The notes beneath the pieces are model-generated. The model saw only the letters and a list, made by a program, of their open reading frames with translations, was not told the DNA's origin and made no database searches. Below are positions 1-9,397 of a stretch of 64,000 nt of DNA, piece by piece. Source of the DNA: Acanthosoma haemorrhoidale (lineage: Eukaryota > Arthropoda > Insecta > Hemiptera > Acanthosomatidae); NCBI GenBank assembly GCA_930367205.1, contig CAKNEZ010000023.1:124001-188000 (forward strand), read 5' to 3'. A program made the position numbers and the translations under genes. Each line of letters opens with the position of its first letter. The first letter of the stretch is position 1.

Positions 1-74
1 TGCAGACAAGTAGGGATTTGAGGTATGAGCAAGAATGCTTGAAAGGAATTGTTACATTCATTGTAGATATATAA
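1..74 (+). pseudogene. Left junction: start of a BIR protein fused in frame to the ATPase C-terminal tail
   Basis: Bases 2-43 read LQTSRDLRYEQECL, nearly the same as residues 5-18 of the BIR protein encoded at 13502-14026 on the other strand. Bases 41-74 read KGIVTFIVDI plus stop, nearly the same as the end of the packaging ATPase (stop near 7840). The two pieces join in frame around base 41. I infer that the first part is the inner edge of the left terminal inverted repeat, and the second a leftover of a duplicated ATPase/DUF8207 junction. It is not a functional gene as far as the window shows, because upstream sequence is missing. Confidence 0.7.
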
Positions 75-290
75 AGAACAGTCATGACAATAATTGAACA
101 TTAACGATCATGAACCCAAAAGTCACTCGCGAGATTATAAACACTAGCGAAATTTTAAAAAACAAATTTCGCTCATTGAAGCGTACTCTCCAGGATGTTG
201 AAAAAGGTCGGCAAGAATTTTTTACACCCGTGCTCCAACCGCTAGAAGATATTAAACAATCAATAAAGTTGTATGATAAAAAACCTGAAT
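41..290 (+). repeat. Inverted repeat, left copy (ATPase end plus start of DUF8207-like gene)
   Basis: This stretch matches the reverse complement of about 7590-7876. The match covers the last ATPase codons, the intergenic TATA-like box, the ATG and roughly the first 60 codons of the DUF8207-like gene. Similarity is high from 41 to 135 and falls further in. The two copies bracket about 7.3 kb. Confidence 0.85.
68..75 (+). promoter_or_regulatory. TATA-like box of the DUF8207-like gene
   Basis: TATATAAA lies 35-42 bases before the ATG at 110 and overlaps the stop codon of the ATPase remnant. The same sequence is kept in the inverted copy at 7840 upstream of the second, truncated ATG (7804). Conservation in both copies supports a promoter role, but it is inferred from sequence only. 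Confidence 0.45.
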
Positions 291-1255
291 CGGTGGCGGT
301 AGCTTTATCGCCACCAAAGAAAGTAAAAAGGGGGGACATAGATGTTTGGAGTGAATCACCAAATAAAAGCGATGTAGAGTCTGCTAATATTCATAGAAAG
401 TCAACATTATTGCCAATAACAACACCTCACTACAAAAGAGCCATAAAAATTTCATCAAATGAAACAAAAACTAGTACTCCACTATCTCATTTAGCGGCCC
501 CCGTTCACGATTCATCATCACCAAAAATGGAGGAGGATGAGTTTGTGACTGATGATCCACTATCAGAACAAGTTAAAGAATATGCTAAAACTCCAAAGGG
601 AGAAGCCGAATTCGAGGAGCACCTTGGCGCATTTGGAAACCTCCAAAGAAAGTACTTAGATAAGATGTTGAAAGGTGCTAAGTCACATGACTCTCGTTAC
701 GGTATTAGAGTCATGCCTTCCGGAGGATTAGCCATTGGCGACTCGACTGATGTTCAGCTTTTTCAGAACAGTGATGATATAAGTATTAACGACGTGGTTT
801 ATGAAGGAACGTTAGGATTACTGCAGCTACTCTACTTGAAAAATCCCAAAGATTATACCGAGTCCGACTTGAATAATTATAAGAATATTTTACTCTCAAC
901 CAATGCTCACAAAAAAGGATACAGTGAGGAACAGGGGGTATTAGGAAATAGATCTGATAAATATAGAAATATAATATCAAAGATATTTCCATCGCAAACT
1001 TTAAAACCTCGCCCCCCTTCCTCCGCATCGCCAGGTTCGAGCAGGCTGTCTTCACTCCGTTCTCACACTTATAAACAGGGAACTGGTCATATGATGAGAG
1101 TGGATAAACCTCTGTACGAATATTGGAACAATCCTAACGAACTAGTTGATCGTCTTAGACTGTTATTGTCTTCAAGTCATGCCGGACATGAAGGACATCA
1201 AAACGAAATAGAATCGATAATTGAAGAGCTACGAGAAGAAAATATAATATATTAA
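110..1255 (+). CDS. Polinton DUF8207-like protein
   Basis: This is an open frame of 381 residues. The first 60 residues are charged and helical-looking, possibly a coiled coil. A long polar linker rich in Ser and Pro follows (about 75-155). The conserved core begins near residue 195 (DSRYGIRVMPSGG) and continues through GTLGLLQLL, YTESDLNNYKNILL and a KYRNII segment. This pattern fits the DUF8207 proteins I know from insect and hydra Polintons; the function is unknown. It heads a plus-strand cassette with the fibre-like gene and the integrase, with gaps of 34 and 0 bases. A TATA-like box sits about 40 bases upstream. The family label is from memory of the motif and was not searched. Confidence 0.75.
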   Translation: MNPKVTREIINTSEILKNKFRSLKRTLQDVEKGRQEFFTPVLQPLEDIKQSIKLYDKKPESVAVALSPPKKVKRGDIDVWSESPNKSDVESANIHRKSTLLPITTPHYKRAIKISSNETKTSTPLSHLAAPVHDSSSPKMEEDEFVTDDPLSEQVKEYAKTPKGEAEFEEHLGAFGNLQRKYLDKMLKGAKSHDSRYGIRVMPSGGLAIGDSTDVQLFQNSDDISINDVVYEGTLGLLQLLYLKNPKDYTESDLNNYKNILLSTNAHKKGYSEEQGVLGNRSDKYRNIISKIFPSQTLKPRPPSSASPGSSRLSSLRSHTYKQGTGHMMRVDKPLYEYWNNPNELVDRLRLLLSSSHAGHEGHQNEIESIIEELREENIIY

Positions 1256-1289
1256 GATTTACATTTACATTTCCACAATCAGTATAATC

Positions 1290-1739
1290 ATGACGATAAA
1301 CAAGTTCGGAACCCACATAGCGTCAAAGCATTCAAAGTATAAATACAGTCATTTTCCCTTTAGCTTATTAAAGTCTGAGAAGGACATCGATGCACGTTAT
1401 TTGCGAATAATCAATACAGCAAATCCAGTCGCTGCTCGCGACGCTGTCAATAAAGTGTATTGTGATAATTTATCAGTTTACTATAGCGATTTAAAAAATT
1501 GGCCTGGTAATTATATAGATGGAAAAGGAAAAAGACTCGTAAACTTCGCGCAACCTATAGATGGATCTGATGTTGTTACCAAAAATTATTTAAACAGTGT
1601 TGCTTTAACTTTGGAATCAGATAGGTATGACTGTGCTGGCAAGAAAATAGCAAACGTGGGTGAGCCTGTAGAGGAAGCTGATGCGGTCACGCTCGGTTAT
1701 CTTAAAAAAATACTTGAAAAGAAGTTACAATTAGAATAA
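1290..1739 (+). CDS. Small fibre-like protein with three tandem N-x3-P-x4-D-x5-Y repeats
   Basis: The protein has 149 residues. Three copies of one motif occur with identical internal spacing: N42-P46-D51-Y57, N85-P89-D94-Y100 and N122-P126-D131-Y137, each with a hydrophobic-Asn start and a DAV or DVV before the Tyr. Two copies are preceded by GKR or GKK. Short repeats ending in D-A-V-T-K-x-Y are typical of phage tail-fibre and spike shafts, so a virion fibre or receptor-binding role is plausible here; this is inference. The stop codon is followed immediately by the integrase ATG, suggesting a shared transcript. An unidentified internal virion protein is the alternative. Confidence 0.7.
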   Translation: MTINKFGTHIASKHSKYKYSHFPFSLLKSEKDIDARYLRIINTANPVAARDAVNKVYCDNLSVYYSDLKNWPGNYIDGKGKRLVNFAQPIDGSDVVTKNYLNSVALTLESDRYDCAGKKIANVGEPVEEADAVTLGYLKKILEKKLQLE

Positions 1740-2678
1740 ATGGAACCATCAATAATAAAAAGAACTGTTGTAAATGAATTACATAAACCTGCTCGCAAAA
1801 TATACCCCAGGCGAAAGACAGTTTTGAAAGGAATAAATGACTTGTGGCAGATAGATCTAGTAGAAATGATACCTTATGCTCGAGAAAATAAAGGATACAA
1901 ATATTTATTAACAGTTATAGACTGCTTTACTAAATATGCATGGACCGTACCAATAAAAAAGAAATCTGCGGATGATGTAACTAAGGCGATGGAGAGCGTG
2001 TTTCGTTCGAGCGAACAAACACCGAGAAATATTCAAAGCGATCAAGGAAAGGAATTTTATAATTCCAAGTTTAAATCTCTAATAAAACAGTACTGTATTA
2101 ATCATTATTCAACCTTTTCTAATATGGAAGCTTCCATCGTAGAAAGGTTTAATAGAACATTAAAAGCGAAAATGTGGAAAGCATTTAGCTTGCGGGGCAA
2201 TTACAAGTTTTTAGATATTTTACCTCAGTTTCTACATGATTATAATTCATCATTCCATAGAACAATAGGTATGAAACCAACTGATGCTCATAATAAAAAA
2301 TCAGAAAAATACTTGCTAAACAATGTGTATTCTTCTGTTCGTTCCAAGTCAAAAGTGCGAAAGCAGAAGTTTGAAGAGAACGATTTTGTGAGAATATCTA
2401 AACAAAAAACATCATTTTCAAAAGGCTACAAGCCAAATTGGTCAAGCGAAATATTTAAAGTGATCAAGATTCAGAAGACCGATCCGTATACATATTTACT
2501 TGAAGATTTAAAAGGTCAGCCTATCAGTGGCTCCTTTTATGCTGAAGAGCTTCAAAAAGTAAAATATCCGGATGTTTATCTCATCGAAAAGATTTTGAAA
2601 AGGAAAGGAAATAAGTTGTATGTGAAATGGTGGGGCCTAAAAGAAAGCAGTTGGATTGACAGGAAGGATATTGCATAG
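1740..2678 (+). CDS. Polinton integrase (retroviral-type, with C-terminal chromodomain)
   Basis: The protein has 312 residues. The rve core shows the catalytic triad D39 (WQIDL), D101 (QSDQGKEF) and E135 (SIVERFNR). A basic region follows, then a C-terminal chromodomain-like segment from about 275 with VKWWG and SSWI. As in other Polinton integrases, it starts close to the core (LHKPARK) and has no complete HHCC finger. It would insert the element and make the target-site duplication, and the chromodomain may steer insertion towards modified histones. The ATG directly abuts the stop of the fibre-like gene. All catalytic residues are present and the frame is intact. Confidence 0.95.
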   Translation: MEPSIIKRTVVNELHKPARKIYPRRKTVLKGINDLWQIDLVEMIPYARENKGYKYLLTVIDCFTKYAWTVPIKKKSADDVTKAMESVFRSSEQTPRNIQSDQGKEFYNSKFKSLIKQYCINHYSTFSNMEASIVERFNRTLKAKMWKAFSLRGNYKFLDILPQFLHDYNSSFHRTIGMKPTDAHNKKSEKYLLNNVYSSVRSKSKVRKQKFEENDFVRISKQKTSFSKGYKPNWSSEIFKVIKIQKTDPYTYLLEDLKGQPISGSFYAEELQKVKYPDVYLIEKILKRKGNKLYVKWWGLKESSWIDRKDIA

Positions 2679-2690
2679 TGGTGTAAAAAG

Positions 2691-2696
2691 AATAAA
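2691..2696 (+). terminator. Polyadenylation signal after the integrase
   Basis: AATAAA occurs 12 bases after the integrase stop codon, in the 236-bp AT-rich gap between the convergent integrase and polymerase genes. The gap holds no credible gene. Confidence 0.5.
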
Positions 2697-2914
2697 GCAC
2701 TCTTGTAATTAAAATTTATTTGAAACTTTATTACACACAATATTTATACATAACATTGATGAAATTAGACATTAAGTTTTTATTACTTGTTATCATATTT
2801 CAAATAAAACATTTTTTGTTTTGCTACTATTTATGTTTTTGTTTTTATTTTCCAACCTCACATATAATTAGTTCATCAAATAAAAAATCTCATTACATTA
2901 CTAAAACATTTTAT

Positions 2915-5900
2915 TTAATTATGTTGCGATAATGCATAATGGCCGTAAGGAAGAGTATCTCTTGTGTTATCTAAAGTATGGCGTTTATCATCATATGGGC
3001 AGAGAGACTTTTTATTTATTAAAACTGTTTTCACTTGATGTCTTTTTGATTGAATGATCTGGAATTGGCTGTACATCGACTCATAATTTCTTATAGTATC
3101 TAAGTAATTTTTGAACGTGAATTCTCGAACTGCACATTTTTTAATCCCTTTGGACCGTTTTATCAATAAACCACTTTTGGTTATAAATGAATACATCTTT
3201 GGCCTTAAGCCAACATATTCAACAATGGGATCGCCAGCAGTTTCATCTTTGAGCATTCCTACTATTTTTTTGTTTTCTTCAGAATAACAGCGATGTTTAA
3301 TTGGAAAATTGCTAGTATCAAAATAGTCTTTTAAATCATTATTTATATCATCGTATATATCTGTTGTATCAATTAGGTATAAGAGCGAATCAGTATCTAT
3401 ATAACAGAGGTTTATATTTTTTGGTCCATATTTTTTTAAAAATATGTTATAATGTAATTCGTACATTAAAACTTTTGATAGTTCCAATATGCTAAAACCA
3501 ACATAAAGAGGTTTATCTAATACAATTTTATTCTTTTCTAACTGAACGGACACTACATTTTCAGTGAAAATTATTCTCTCTTTGAAATTTGGCTTTTTAA
3601 CTAGTTTGTTTAATGATTTTTTATTTGTTGCAATTTTTAAATCTATTCGTTTTCTAACGTTTTCCATAAATTTCCCGAAACAGGAGTTGTTCATGAGTTT
3701 AAAAAAATCGGATTCAAAAGGATTGGTTGACCTGGCTCTATGTTTGGTATTTAAATTTATATATGGTGACAACCAATTTTTTTGCTTAAATTTTAAAATT
3801 CTATGAATTTTGGTTAGTTTAACACCAAGATTTAGTGCTTGTTTCAAATTGACATAATGAACAATATAACGGGTTTTTGGTGTGAGTGTAGCAAGTAACT
3901 TTTCTATACTTTTATTAACACCAGGCGGTTTTAATTTATCAGGTAATAAAGGTAGTTGACAGTGCAAATCGTGTATGGCTTCCGGGTAATCAATGTCTAC
4001 ATCAAGTATATAACCAACTTCTGAGTTGTCAGGAACTTTTAAAACATCTAAATCTTCATTATACCATTCAAAATCACAATATGGAAGGAAACAGTTCATT
4101 GCATAACCGTATATATACATCTGCGTAAATTAGGTAGCTCATGCGCTGATTTGGATCATAATCATCTACATAATGATTATTTGCTTTGGCATAACGTTTG
4201 ACAACTTGCGTAATACCTCCTCGAATGCCTTTTTCGATAAATAATACCATATCTATGTCTTTAATAATGTCCAATTCGATATTTGTCGTTTTTAACATTG
4301 CTTCATAACTGAGACCTGGAAGAGACATAAAATGGGCAGGATCTAGTGAATATATATCCATAGAGAGATTACGAAATTTTTCAAATATTTCACATAATAA
4401 GATTACGTCTGTTTGTATATACATTTCGGTATATTCTTTTAAGTTATTTATATTAAAAGTATTCCAAATGTTTTGTGCGTGCTCATAATCAGAGTCTGAA
4501 ATATTTTCTGAAGTTAAGTTGTTGTAAAATTTATTTATTGCAGGCAACTGAGTTTCTTCTAACCGCGATAATGAATCTATGTAAGAGTAAGGGTAAATTC
4601 CCTTTCTTGTTAACAATTCAACTTTGGTTTCGTCAGGAATTAACTGATGCAAATGAGGGAATGTAATTGGAAGATTCTCAGAACCTTTTTTCATGTTTTG
4701 CACTAGGGTATCTAGGCTGGCAGCTAAAAATTTATAACTATCTACAAATCTTATTTTAATTTTGCAATCTTTAAATACTTTGGTAAAACTTATGTATTTT
4801 TCTTTATTACTTGGAACTACGGTAACCTCTCCTTCATGGTCTGCTAAAAAAGGAACAATAAAGTGCGTGTCATAACCCTGAAAGTTATGCATAAATACTG
4901 GAATGAAATTGGGTGTTTTTGCTTGTAAATTGCAATTAGAATGAGCCGCTCCAATGAATTTAGATGTTACATGGTCATGATGACGCACCTCCTCATCCTC
5001 ATTTAAAGATTTCTGGCAGATAACACATAAATCGGTACACTGATAAATTAATTTTTCTTCCTCAGTCATTTCAGACATAGGTTCGACTTTACCGTATATT
5101 TCATCAGCTTTTTTAGCCAAATCATGCAGTTCTTCCATAAACATTGACATGCATTTTTCACCGGTGAAAATTAATGGCTTTTGTAGTTTAAATTCAGGTA
5201 TATCCGCTTTGACCATAAGTGAAGCACAAAAAATTTTATGGTTTTGAACAGATTGGGTCCAAGAAATTGATGGATTTTGTGAAGGACCTGCAATTGGTTC
5301 GAGATATGATTCAAAGTCTGCATAAGCAACAATTTTAATTTTTTGCGTGGATTCGAATTTTTTAAATTTGATTTTATCATCTGCAGGAAAATCTATCCTA
5401 ACTGGTTTATGCTCACCGCAAAATAATAAATGTTCCCTTAATCGTTCTTCGGCGTTTTTTCCGCTTTTTGTTTTGTATTTCCGGGAAATGGATGTTAAAC
5501 ACCTGTGACAAATTTCTTTAGATGATTTGTCACCGGATATTTGACTACCAACAAGCCTGCTTAAATTTGTGATATAACAATAGTGTGAGTCTATTTCATT
5601 TTGAAGAAATAAAAGGTCAAATCTCTCGTTATAGGTTTCTCTTTTGCTTATTCTTAAAGGAAATATATTGTTTTTTTCATCTAAACCGTACACATTAATT
5701 AAAACATTGTTTACATCCTCGAATTTTTTAATATCTTTAAATGAAGTAGGATATGAAATACAATCGAATTGATAATTGGTTTTTAAATTTTCGTACAATA
5801 CAGGATCGTTCGAACCAACTGTTTTGCTCAGTATCGCTAAACGAAAACAGTCGTTGTTTACGTTTTTTACATTGATAACGGCATGTTTGTTTTTTATTAC

Positions 5901-6731
5901 TTTTGGCAAATCAATAAATTGTTTTCCGCTAAGAGGTGTATATTTGGTAAAATGCAAACATAAAAAGTTACAAGAAACAAAGGTCCAACCAGAACCTTTG
6001 GCTTCAAAGGAATCTAATTCCATAATTAATTTTTCGTATGACTCTTTACAATAATTGTTTAAATCGGTTGATGAATCGATGACGTTCTGACTAGTCTTAA
6101 AATACATATCGGACTTTTCCTCGTTGTCATGATTTATTTTTTTGTATGTACAATCTAAGTGTAAATTAATTTTAAATATGTTCCATTGAGCCAAATATGA
6201 AGTTAAAATCTCAATAAGTTTTTCTTTATTGATTTCTAAAAATGTTTTTGGAGTAGTTTTAGTATTAAGATTTTCAAAATAAAAGTCTATGACTGAATTA
6301 CCAAATGCTGCCTTTTTAATTCCTTGCTCATATGTATTTAACCTATCAAGCTGCTCCTTATTATAAAGTTTATATTTTTTAGGAGAACTGATTCCTTTTT
6401 CTACAATATTAGTGCTGGAGAAAGGTGGTATGTTCGAATGTATCCGTTTTTTAAATGGTAAATGTGATTGGGATCTGAAAACAGATTGTTTTAAAGATGA
6501 GCCAGCCGGAGTTTGGAAATTTTCCATTGTTATCAATTGATTAGTATTACCGACTAATGCTTGAAGGGAACTGATGCGCCTTTTATTTTTACACGTAATT
6601 ATATGTCGTGTACAGCTAAATTTTGAATTAAATTCACGTCTACAATATGCACACAGATGAAATTGCCATTTGCATTTATGAGCGTTTAATGTTTTCAATA
6701 AAAGCCCACATTTTGAACACAAAACATCCAT
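2915..6731 (-). pseudogene. Protein-primed family B DNA polymerase, broken in motif A
   Basis: The gene is read in two overlapping frames, 6731-4074 (885 aa) and 4120-2915 (401 aa). The N-terminus has C2H2-like fingers (CSKCG near residue 5, CAYC near 27). Exonuclease motifs follow: ADFES near 470, HNFQGYD near 615 and YIQTDV near 775. Motif A (YADV) is at the end of the first frame. Motif B (NSCFGK) and motif C (YIDTDS) are in the second. The break lies at about 4105-4120, exactly where the conserved Asn-Asn-Leu of motif A should be; the bases left are a short TA run and about five bases appear lost. It would replicate the element from a terminal protein primer, but this copy should be inactive unless the break is an assembly error. 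Confidence 0.93.
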
Positions 6732-6882
6732 AACTTTTTAACGCTAATATTTTCCTATGGCCATTATGTACGCTGCTAATATATTTATTCACTAAAGGTT
6801 ATAATATAAGAATTTCTCTGCTTTCCTTTGTACGTCATCTTTAATGTTCCTAAAATAAGGAAGAAAATCTTACTTTTTTATT

Positions 6883-7161
6883 CTAGCAGTTAATTATTAA
6901 CATTGTTTGAAATAGCAATTGATAATATGAAAACTCACCATTATACTGTTGTATCTCCTCATTAGAGAAACATTCGCTATACCTTTTGGGAAGAAAGGTT
7001 CGGAAGCGTTCTCCTCTTTCTCCCTCTATAATGGCTTCCACTCCTTGGCCGTGTTCAGTAGTTTTTAACTGCAACTGTAATATAGAGTAACAAACCCCCT
7101 CTTGCAATTCTCCTATGGTTTTATAGGCTGTAAGACCATTTAATCTGTTCAAAATAGACAT
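6883..7161 (-). CDS. SSB-like Polinton protein (OB-fold candidate) with an intron in its 5' UTR
   Basis: The start is set at the ATG at 7161, giving 92 residues beginning MSILNRLNGL. An upstream in-frame ATG gives only MFYTLQ, which is the translated end of an intron (TTACAG acceptor). The protein shows LTAYKTIGEL, a central strand-rich part and FLPKRYSECF, a pattern I associate with small Polinton-linked proteins thought to bind single-stranded DNA; that role is inferred. It lies upstream of the polymerase on the same strand, with a 151-base gap. The last residues are AT-rich and could include read-through of a second donor site, so the C-terminus is uncertain. Confidence 0.6.
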   Translation of the reverse strand: MSILNRLNGLTAYKTIGELQEGVCYSILQLQLKTTEHGQGVEAIIEGERGERFRTFLPKRYSECFSNEEIQQYNGEFSYYQLLFQTMLIINC

Positions 7162-7234
7162 CTGTAATGTGTAAAACAATTAATTTGTTGTTATCATGCT
7201 AAAATTAGTTTAAAAAGTAGTTATAACAACTTAC
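7162..7234 (-). other. Probable 73-bp spliceosomal intron in the 5' UTR of the SSB-like gene
   Basis: On the minus strand a GTAAGT donor at 7234 follows TTAAAC, and a pyrimidine-containing TTACAG acceptor ends at 7162, immediately before ATG. Size and signals fit an insect minimal intron. It moves the real start codon to 7161. Confidence 0.6.
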
Positions 7235-7589
7235 GTTTAAGCAGAGACTGGTGTCGGTTCAGGTATTGAATGTTGAAGCTTTGCTAAGTCGAGAGCTCTA
7301 TATGCTCACCGAAAAAGAGCGAAGCATTATGGAGAGGGATGACTAAGGGCCAATAAACAAGGTTTGTTCAGGGTCGGGCCATGTTCCCACGGTTAAGTTC
7401 GTAGAACAAATAGGAGAGTGCTATTAACTATCAGCTGTTTTCGTTACCTTCCGAGAACATCTTAGCACGTGCAGTCTCCTATTCCGCTTCATCACCAGGC
7501 CCTGAAGGCAAACGGTCGTCTGTTGGTTTCGTTATTCACCTTTCACAATCTAACAGTCCCAACAGACGCCGATCCTTACATCAACATCA
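7235..7589. other. Non-coding spacer between SSB-like gene and truncated DUF8207 copy
   Basis: No credible gene is visible. The left part should hold the first exon and promoter of the SSB-like gene. A perfect 10-base inverted repeat (CGTCTGTTGG at 7517-7526 and its complement at 7559-7568) could form a hairpin with a 32-base loop. Confidence 0.4.
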
Positions 7590-7804
7590 ATTTTTTCATC
7601 TGCGACCTCCACCGATTCAGGGTTTTTTTTTTTTTTCATACAACTTTAATCCTTATTAAATGTCTACTAAAGGTTGAAGTACAGGTGTAAAAAATGCTCG
7701 ACGACCTTCATCAATATCCTGGAGACTACGCTTCAATGAGCGAATTTTTTTTTTTTTTAAATCTCGCTAGTTTTTATAATTTCAGTAGTGACTTTTGGGT
7801 TCAT
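7590..7804 (-). pseudogene. Truncated second copy of the DUF8207-like gene start
   Basis: Directly downstream of the ATPase, on the same strand, the ATG at 7804 begins MNPKVT as in the complete gene at 110. Homology can be followed for about 210 bases (to the CCTGAATCGGTGG segment near 7605) and then stops. Homopolymer expansions (runs of A on this strand near 7620 and 7750) break the frame. Together with the ATPase tail it forms the right arm of the inverted repeat. Confidence 0.8.
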
Positions 7805-7876
7805 GATCATTAATGTTCAATTATTGTCATGACTTTTTTTTATATATCTACAATGAATGTATCAATACCTTTTCTA
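7590..7876 (-). repeat. Inverted repeat, right copy
   Basis: This is the reverse-complement partner of about 41-290. It includes the true ATPase C-terminus, whereas the left copy has only its last ten or so codons, so the right side is the original ATPase/DUF8207 junction and the left side keeps the full DUF8207 gene. Confidence 0.85.
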
Positions 7877-8535
7877 AAACGTCCATTATTCAGGTCTCTA
7901 CTTTTGTCAATGACGAGGTAACTAAATGGTTCTTTCCAACATAAAGAACACATGTCTTTAAAAAGTGCAAAACTTAAATCTGGAGTGCTTACATGTTCCT
8001 CGTAAATATGTTTCAAATTTAATTCATCTTGAGGAAATACTATTAAAAAGTTAAAGTTACATCTGATAAGATGTCTCGGGATACAAACATAACTTTGTGT
8101 TAAATAAAAACAATCGAGATTCATATGACGACCATAACTAAAGTATCGTTTAATTATGTCCTGGTCTTCCATAGTAACGTCATCAAATATACATACTGAA
8201 TTGGATTCAGCTTCTTGTGGCAATTCTTTTGCATCTTCAAATTCATATAGCCCTATTTCAGGAACAAGACTTTTTAAATACTGGTATTTCGGTTGATGCA
8301 GCGTTTTTCCGAAAAGATACACATTTTTAAATTTTAAACCATTTGGATTTAATAAAAGACCAATCATAATATTAGTCTTTCCACATCCGCTCGGTCCACA
8401 AATTGATGACCTCATGGTGCTCGGTAATAATGAACTGTGCCTTCCCTCTGAATCCCACTTGATAGGTGAGAAGTCGGTGGTAGAGAAACGTTGTCCTTGT
8501 TTAACTAATTTCATTCTGAATGCAAACAACATCAT
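7840..8535 (-). CDS. Polinton genome-packaging ATPase (FtsK/HerA type)
   Basis: The start is placed at the ATG at 8535. The longer open frame to 8640 only adds an Ile-Tyr run encoded by the TA microsatellite and is rejected. From this start Walker A is CGPSGCGKTN (46-55), Walker B is SVCIFDD (about 113-119), and a TQSY sensor-like segment lies near 150. The length (about 231 aa) is normal for Polinton and adintovirus packaging ATPases, which drive DNA into the capsid. It is divergently transcribed from the PLA2 gene, sharing a TA-rich intergenic promoter region of about 90 bases. The frame is intact. Confidence 0.93.
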   Translation of the reverse strand: MMLFAFRMKLVKQGQRFSTTDFSPIKWDSEGRHSSLLPSTMRSSICGPSGCGKTNIMIGLLLNPNGLKFKNVYLFGKTLHQPKYQYLKSLVPEIGLYEFEDAKELPQEAESNSVCIFDDVTMEDQDIIKRYFSYGRHMNLDCFYLTQSYVCIPRHLIRCNFNFLIVFPQDELNLKHIYEEHVSTPDLSFALFKDMCSLCWKEPFSYLVIDKSRDLNNGRFRKGIDTFIVDI

Positions 8536-8541
8536 TATTCC

Positions 8542-8544
<3 letters not shown>

Positions 8545-8595
<51 letters not shown>
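8545..8595. repeat. (TA)n microsatellite in the divergent ATPase/PLA2 promoter region
   Basis: This is a 51-base pure TA run between the ATPase ATG (8535, minus) and the PLA2 ATG (8623, plus). It probably supplies TATA-like sequence in both directions, and its length is likely to vary. It also produces a spurious Ile-Tyr extension of the ATPase frame. Confidence 0.9.
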
Positions 8596-8598
<3 letters not shown>

Positions 8599-8622
8599 TT
8601 CTTTCCTTTTTTCAAGTACAGT

Positions 8623-9397
8623 ATGACTCGCAGGGCTCACAAAGGAAGAGGTTTGGTGAACAGTGTTATTAACAAGTTGCCAATTGAATTACACCTACCA
8701 GGATATCAGTATTGTGGACCGGGTACGAAATTAGAAGAACGATTAATTGCGGGCGATAGAGGAATAAATCAGCTTGACAGAGCTTGTAGAGAACACGATA
8801 TAGCTTATAACCAAAATAAGGATATGGATAGTCGCAAACAAGCGGACAAGATCTTAGCTAATAATGCTTGGAAACGAGTTAAAGCCTCAGATTCGACATG
8901 GGGGGAAAAAAGCTGCTGCTTGGTTAGTTACAAACCTTATGAAAGCGAAAGGAAAAATTGGTTCGGGTATCAATAATAAGAAAAAGAAGAAAAAGAAGAT
9001 TAGTTTCATTGACTTGGTCAAATCGTCAAAGGTGGATGATGTTTCATCGATTCTGAACGCATCGAAATTGGCATATAAGAAGGCTAAAATGCATTTACGC
9101 GGTAAGACAAAGCCTTCACCACCTAGAGTTCTCCCACTGCCAAAGGAGGGGGGTTTTCTCCAATTTCTTGTACCGTTGATGGCAGGACTTTCCGCTGTGG
9201 GATCTTTGGCAGGAGGAGCTTCAAGTGTGGTGAAAGCGATCAACGAGGCGAAAGAGGCCAAACTAAAATTAGAAGAGCAAAAGAGACATAATCTGGCAAT
9301 GGAAGGTCAAAAAGTTGGAGAGGGACTTTATTTGAAGCCACATAGGAATGGTTACGGTCTGTTTATAAACCGACAAAAAAGACCTAGAAAAATATGA
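8623..9397 (+). pseudogene. PLA2-domain minor virion protein, frameshifted
   Basis: The first frame (8623-8976) carries a parvovirus VP1-type phospholipase A2 core: CGPGT (31-35, Ca-loop) and LDRACREHDIAY with H58-D59 as the catalytic pair. The second frame (to 9397) continues the same protein with a Lys-rich patch, a hydrophobic Gly/Ala-rich segment (FLVPLMAGLSAVGSLAGG) and a C-terminal GEGLYLKPHRNGYGL motif. The frame change falls in a G6-A6 stretch near 8901-8912 and looks like a one-base gain. Such proteins sit inside the capsid and disrupt the endosomal membrane at entry. It lies just upstream of the protease. The break could be real or a homopolymer sequencing error. Confidence 0.85.

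Noticed and set aside
2720..2932. 70-aa plus-strand frame after the integrase
   Set aside because: Very AT-rich, Phe/Tyr/Leu-dominated, overlaps the polymerase end and a poly(A) region; no coding character.
7162..7179. Upstream Met of the SSB-like gene
   Set aside because: Its six codons end in TTACAG directly before ATG and read as an intron acceptor.
8536..8640. N-terminal Ile-Tyr run of the ATPase frame
   Set aside because: It is the translation of the TA microsatellite; the Met at 8535 gives a normal N-terminus for the family.
8623..8976. Venom-type or cellular phospholipase A2
   Set aside because: The Ca-loop and HD spacing and the Polinton position fit the parvovirus VP1 type; no signal peptide or disulfide-rich scaffold is present.
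8887..9261. 124-aa minus-strand frame
   Set aside because: Shadow of the PLA2 protein on the opposite strand (contains a Phe run from the Lys codons).
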